Assembly: GCA_042095835.1 (NCBI GenBank)
Contig: JBELML010000191.1
Location: forward strand, 1 to 8,791
Source: DATFKA01 sp042095835
GTDB taxonomy: Bacteria > Bacteroidota > Bacteroidia > Chitinophagales > Saprospiraceae
Direction: 5' to 3'
Length of the DNA: 8,791 bases
A model generated the notes under the pieces. It was not told the origin of the DNA and made no database searches. It saw only the letters and a program-made list of their open reading frames with translations. Of the stretch, positions 5,922-8,791 are shown piece by piece; position 1 is the stretch's first letter; every line of letters starts with the position of its first letter. The position numbers were made by a program, and so were the translations under genes.

Positions 5922-7454
5922 TTATTCTCTTACCAATTCAAAATCGGTACGACGGTTTTGTGCTCTACCTTCCGCTGTACTATTATTGGCTACTGGCTTA
6001 TTGGGCCCATTTCCAACAACTATGAATCGATTGGGACTCATTTTATGTACTTCTACCAAGTAGTTCTTCACGGATTCTGCTCTTCGCTTAGATAGGGCAA
6101 CATTACTTGCGGTATTACCCACATTATCGGTATTTCCTTCAATACGGATGCGTGAGTTGGCAAAAGCTTTGGCAATATCCACAAATTGAAGATCGATTAA
6201 GGTTTTGGCATTATCATCCAACTGGTATTCTCCAGTGCGGAAGCTGATACTTACCTGCTTGGTAGCGATAGCTTCAGCATCTTTAGCCTCATTGTCCGCT
6301 ACAGGTGTAAAGGTTTTAGCAGCTTCGCCATTGTGAATGGCTCCACTGAGGTTGGTGTTTTGTACCAGCGCCGGGAATTGTAGACTTCTGAAGCCTGGCA
6401 AATTCTGCTCGGCATAACCAAGATCTGCGTAAGTTTTATTCATTTTGCGATACAAGGCATCTGCCGTGACACCATTGTAGCCAGAGGTCAACCCAAAGAA
6501 ATTCAGGTTGTCTCCGTGAGTAGTATGGCGAGCATTATCGATCAAGATATCCGACTCTGGATAACCTAAGCCTTTAGCCAGAATACTGATGGCCTTTGCT
6601 TTGGCATTGGGGTCAGCACCAATCTCTCCGGCGCCAATCATCCAGCCTTCGTACAGTTGTTGTAGTTTTTCCCGGTTCGCTTCTACATAATCTCTTTTAG
6701 CAAAGAAAATATCAGCGATGATATTCGAGGCAGACTTGGTATTCTCTAAGATACGTGCTCCAGGGACTACACGCACACACTCTTCGTCTGTCGGACTCCA
6801 GGTGACAGCAGCATCAACTTGACCTCCTTTAAAGAAATCGCCGGCTTGAATCGCATCCAGGGTAGGAACAATTTCCACATCTTTCTGCTCTAAGCCACCC
6901 GCATCCAGTAACCACAATAGGAAGGTATGTGAAGGTGTACGCTCTGCTACTGCGATCTTTTTTCCTTTTAGATCAGCTACACTGTTGATCCCTCTTTTTA
7001 CTACAATAGCATCTCCACCTCTAGACCAGTCTGCTTGGAATAAAATAACGGGATCAAAATCCTTGATACTTTCATAAATAGTTGGAAAAGCATCTAATGT
7101 GAACCAGTGTAGGTCGAGGTCTCCCTTTTTCCAGGCAGCTAAAGAAGCTTCTGGATCATTGATCACCTGAAAATCAACCTGAAAACCATAATCTTTATAA
7201 AACCTGGAATTACTATTCGGCTCGAAACCTTCATTGAAATATTGACCACCTGCATATCCTACCCAATCTACTACACCCACGCGGACCACATCTCCTTTGG
7301 CTACGGGGCCAGATTTTTCGCCACCGCTATCGATACCTAGATCGCCTAGTAAATCGGTATTGCCTTGGAGCCAACGGATACCAAGGAGTACTCCAGCAAC
7401 GATCAGTAAGACAATCAAGAGTCTTGAAAACCAGGTTAATTTAACTTTTGCCAT
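5922..7454 (-). CDS. NMT1/ThiY-like ABC substrate-binding protein fused to OmpA peptidoglycan-binding domain
   Basis: This 510-residue two-domain envelope protein has a short basic start followed by a hydrophobic helix (12-29) with no lipobox cysteine, suggesting an uncleaved inner-membrane anchor or a weak signal peptide. Residues about 55-365 form a type 2 periplasmic-binding fold of the SsuA/TauA/ThiY group: VVRVGVVDWVGYAGG (56-70), LKGKKIAVA (162-170), TPSHTFLLWLLDAGGL (173-188), DAAVTWSP (214-221). After a linker, about 398-510 is an OmpA C-terminal domain with GNTDNVG (440-446), the N-x-x-L-S-x-x-R-A pattern (451-459) and GRAQNRRTDFEL (496-507). Asp443 and Arg458 match the residues that hold diaminopimelate in OmpA proteins. 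The protein should capture a small ligand while tethered to both membrane and cell wall, delivering to the permease encoded next. Start ATG 7454 is the only sensible one. Similar fusions in Bacteroidota databases are often labelled phosphate-binding/OmpA proteins, but nothing here shows phosphate specificity. Confidence 0.85.
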   Translation of the reverse strand: MAKVKLTWFSRLLIVLLIVAGVLLGIRWLQGNTDLLGDLGIDSGGEKSGPVAKGDVVRVGVVDWVGYAGGQYFNEGFEPNSNSRFYKDYGFQVDFQVINDPEASLAAWKKGDLDLHWFTLDAFPTIYESIKDFDPVILFQADWSRGGDAIVVKRGINSVADLKGKKIAVAERTPSHTFLLWLLDAGGLEQKDVEIVPTLDAIQAGDFFKGGQVDAAVTWSPTDEECVRVVPGARILENTKSASNIIADIFFAKRDYVEANREKLQQLYEGWMIGAGEIGADPNAKAKAISILAKGLGYPESDILIDNARHTTHGDNLNFFGLTSGYNGVTADALYRKMNKTYADLGYAEQNLPGFRSLQFPALVQNTNLSGAIHNGEAAKTFTPVADNEAKDAEAIATKQVSISFRTGEYQLDDNAKTLIDLQFVDIAKAFANSRIRIEGNTDNVGNTASNVALSKRRAESVKNYLVEVHKMSPNRFIVVGNGPNKPVANNSTAEGRAQNRRTDFELVRE

Positions 7455-7488
7455 TTGTTCTTTTGTTTGTGTGATTTTTGATTTTTCT

Positions 7489-7518
7489 CAAACTATCCTT
7501 AAAAATAACGAAAACAAA
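7489..7518 (-). promoter_or_regulatory. Candidate Bacteroidota-type promoter for the binding-protein operon
   Basis: On the - strand TTTG (7515-7518) and ATAGTTTG (7489-7496) are 18 bases apart, resembling the Bacteroidota -33 TTTG and -7 TAnnTTTG boxes; the TA of the -7 box is displaced by one base. A transcript would begin near 7480-7485, leaving a leader of about 30 bases before ATG 7454. The surrounding sequence is very AT-rich, so chance is possible. Confidence 0.35.
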
Positions 7519-7613
7519 TTGAACGATTAGGACAGGATGGACATCTTTTTACGGCAAGCTTATCATGAAACTCGATAAACCGAGCTTTAAGCTGCTCAGA
7601 ACAGATAAATCTT

Positions 7614-8615
7614 CTAGGGTATTTTTTGATAAACCCCAAAAAAGAGGAGCGGCTGCTCTTTTTGGATAAATTGATCTTCTGCTTGGAATAAATTCGCTAA
7701 AATGGCATTAGCCTCTTTGTGATCCTCCACATAATGGTGGGCAATATCTTTGAGGAGGGGCATCAGAATATTGCCACCAATAGCTTGCTCCTCTAGTGTA
7801 GTAAAAGATGCGCTCAGTAGCGCCTTAATCTGGCTGGCTTCTGCAGCTTCCGAGGGATCAGATAGACGCATGCGTAACCATCCTGGCCCAGAAACCGATT
7901 TTTTGACTTTGTTTGATTGGAAGCGCACCCGATACTTTTCAGGAATAGTAGGTAGCAAGCGATTGATTTCTTGTAATTGTCCTGGCGTCCATTGCAATCG
8001 ATCAGGGCCCCAATAGTCATTCAGTAATAAATACCCATCTTCCCGTAAAGCATGAGGTATTTTTTGACCAATGAGTTGATCTAAATGGAGAAAATGATGC
8101 AAGCTAGAATGGAAGAAAATTAAGTCGTAGGCCTCTTTTTCTAAAGCCATTGCATTAACATCTGCACAGTGAAATTGGATATTATGCAGGCCCTCAGCTT
8201 GAGCTATTTGATTGGCTCTATCTATTAGGTTTGGCGCAATATCATAGGCATCAATTTGAGCAAAGACCTGATGTTTGGCTAAATTTCTTTCGTGGCTACC
8301 GATACCACAACCTAGTGATAAAACTTTCAATCCTTGACGATCTGCCAAATATTTTTGTACAAAATAATCTTCATAAATTTGATTAGGATCATCCGTGACC
8401 AACTGATTCCAGCGCCGCCGAACCGCAGGAATAATCCACCAATTAGCATGTTGGAAACTACTTTCTCCAAAGGTGCTTTGTGTCCGTTTTAGGGCCGATG
8501 GATTGAGTTTAGAGAGTAGATAGCGACCGCCACGTTGCACGATTTTGGATTGCAGCTCCATGAAATCGTCTTTGGTGAGGTAGCGTTTAGTAGGTTTTCT
8601 ATCCAAACTCTTCAT
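7614..8615 (-). CDS. Class I SAM-dependent methyltransferase, acceptor unknown
   Basis: This 333-residue protein has a Rossmann-fold methyltransferase core. VLSLGCGIGS (98-107) is the glycine-rich SAM loop, Asp125 in IDAYDIAPNL is the likely ribose-binding acid, HCADVN (149-154) contacts the adenine, YDLIFFHSSLHHF (163-175) is the post-II strand, and LREDGYLLLNDY (190-201) matches the strand after the fifth helix. A 90-residue basic N-terminal extension with an aromatic stretch (QHANWWIIPAVRRRW, 55-69) precedes it and a helical tail with EDHKEAN and a final LLFFGVY strand follows. I chose ATG 8615; a TTG at 8630 would add five residues. The HSSLHHF segment is the common pattern of small-molecule methyltransferases, but I cannot name the acceptor. 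It lies 159 bases upstream of the binding-protein gene with no tight coupling, so a shared operon is uncertain. Confidence 0.8.
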   Translation of the reverse strand: MKSLDRKPTKRYLTKDDFMELQSKIVQRGGRYLLSKLNPSALKRTQSTFGESSFQHANWWIIPAVRRRWNQLVTDDPNQIYEDYFVQKYLADRQGLKVLSLGCGIGSHERNLAKHQVFAQIDAYDIAPNLIDRANQIAQAEGLHNIQFHCADVNAMALEKEAYDLIFFHSSLHHFLHLDQLIGQKIPHALREDGYLLLNDYWGPDRLQWTPGQLQEINRLLPTIPEKYRVRFQSNKVKKSVSGPGWLRMRLSDPSEAAEASQIKALLSASFTTLEEQAIGGNILMPLLKDIAHHYVEDHKEANAILANLFQAEDQFIQKEQPLLFFGVYQKIP

Positions 8616-8713
8616 TTTTAACCGCTTCAATTCTTAACTCAATTATACTCTAAATATTCCAAAGAGGCGATCCTTTCTAAATTAAGTTAGGGCAAACACG
8701 CCATAAAAAATTG

Positions 8714-8740
8714 CAGTGAAATTTATAATAAATTTCACTG
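8714..8740. repeat. Perfect 12-bp palindrome upstream of the methyltransferase
   Basis: CAGTGAAATTTA (8714-8725) and TAAATTTCACTG (8729-8740) are exact reverse complements around a TAA loop. The outer arm overlaps the inner end of the 49-bp terminal repeat. It lies about 100 bases upstream of the methyltransferase start and could be an operator, a terminator stem of an outside gene, or the core of the repeat element. The left repeat has no counterpart to the full stem. Confidence 0.7.
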
Positions 8741-8785
8741 AAACTCCAATTCAAAACCGCTCTAGCATCTTCATTTTTGTCATTC
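8737..8785 (-). repeat. Right copy of terminal inverted repeat
   Basis: This is the exact reverse complement of 1-49. Six further bases (8786-8791) lie outside it. On the inner side, reading leftward, a second conserved word GTGTTTGCCCTA (8688-8699) corresponds to 85-96 in the left copy, so the related region spans about 100 bases on each side. Confidence 0.85.
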
Positions 8786-8791
8786 GATACA

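Noticed and set aside
7568..7587. Terminator after the methyltransferase gene
   Set aside because: Only a CTCG/CGAG stem with a mismatch is present and there is no T-run in the right place on the - strand.
8616..8710. Promoter for the methyltransferase
   Set aside because: TATAATTG and TTTG words occur, but their spacing of about 12 bases does not fit the Bacteroidota -33/-7 arrangement.

Overview
The window looks like a fragment of a Bacteroidota genome, possibly Saprospiraceae/Lewinella-like. Reasons: it is moderately AT-rich, Shine-Dalgarno sites are absent, it carries an exosortase K plus MSEP-CTERM pair (as I recall, restricted to Bacteroidota), and it has a substrate-binding protein fused to an OmpA domain. 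The genus is inference. The odd length, the two 100-N scaffold gaps (3109-3208 and 4445-4544) and the repeats at both ends suggest this is a whole small scaffold rather than a slice of a chromosome.

Layout. Positions 1-49 and 8737-8785 are a perfect 49-bp inverted repeat that bounds the window, with further similarity on the inner side. On the + strand, xrtK (139-681) encodes a minimal exosortase and is followed by its presumed dedicated target, a large polytopic VIT/VWA protein of the MSEP-CTERM family (860 into the first gap). That gap removes the target's C-terminus, including the expected sorting signal. A strong hairpin precedes the target gene. Convergent on the - strand is a DUF1611/DgcN-like gene (3209 to about 4175), cut at its 3' end by the same gap and lacking a normal start codon.

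A roughly 520-bp non-coding stretch (4182-4702) is filled with degenerate 7- and 8-bp periodic repeats and contains the second gap. The gap is flanked by identical 54-bp sequences, so it may be an unmerged contig overlap rather than missing DNA. The rest is on the - strand: an SsuC/TauC-type ABC permease (4703-5830), its upstream partner, a membrane-anchored NMT1/ThiY-type binding protein fused to a C-terminal OmpA peptidoglycan-binding domain (5922-7454), and a class I SAM methyltransferase (7614-8615).

Functional groups. XrtK and the MSEP protein form one envelope protein-processing unit. The binding protein and permease form an importer that lacks its ATPase here, with a 35-bp intercistronic hairpin between them. 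The DUF1611 protein may act in D-glutamate or dipeptide metabolism, but its usual epimerase partner is not visible. No rRNA, tRNA, CRISPR array, transposase or integrase was seen.
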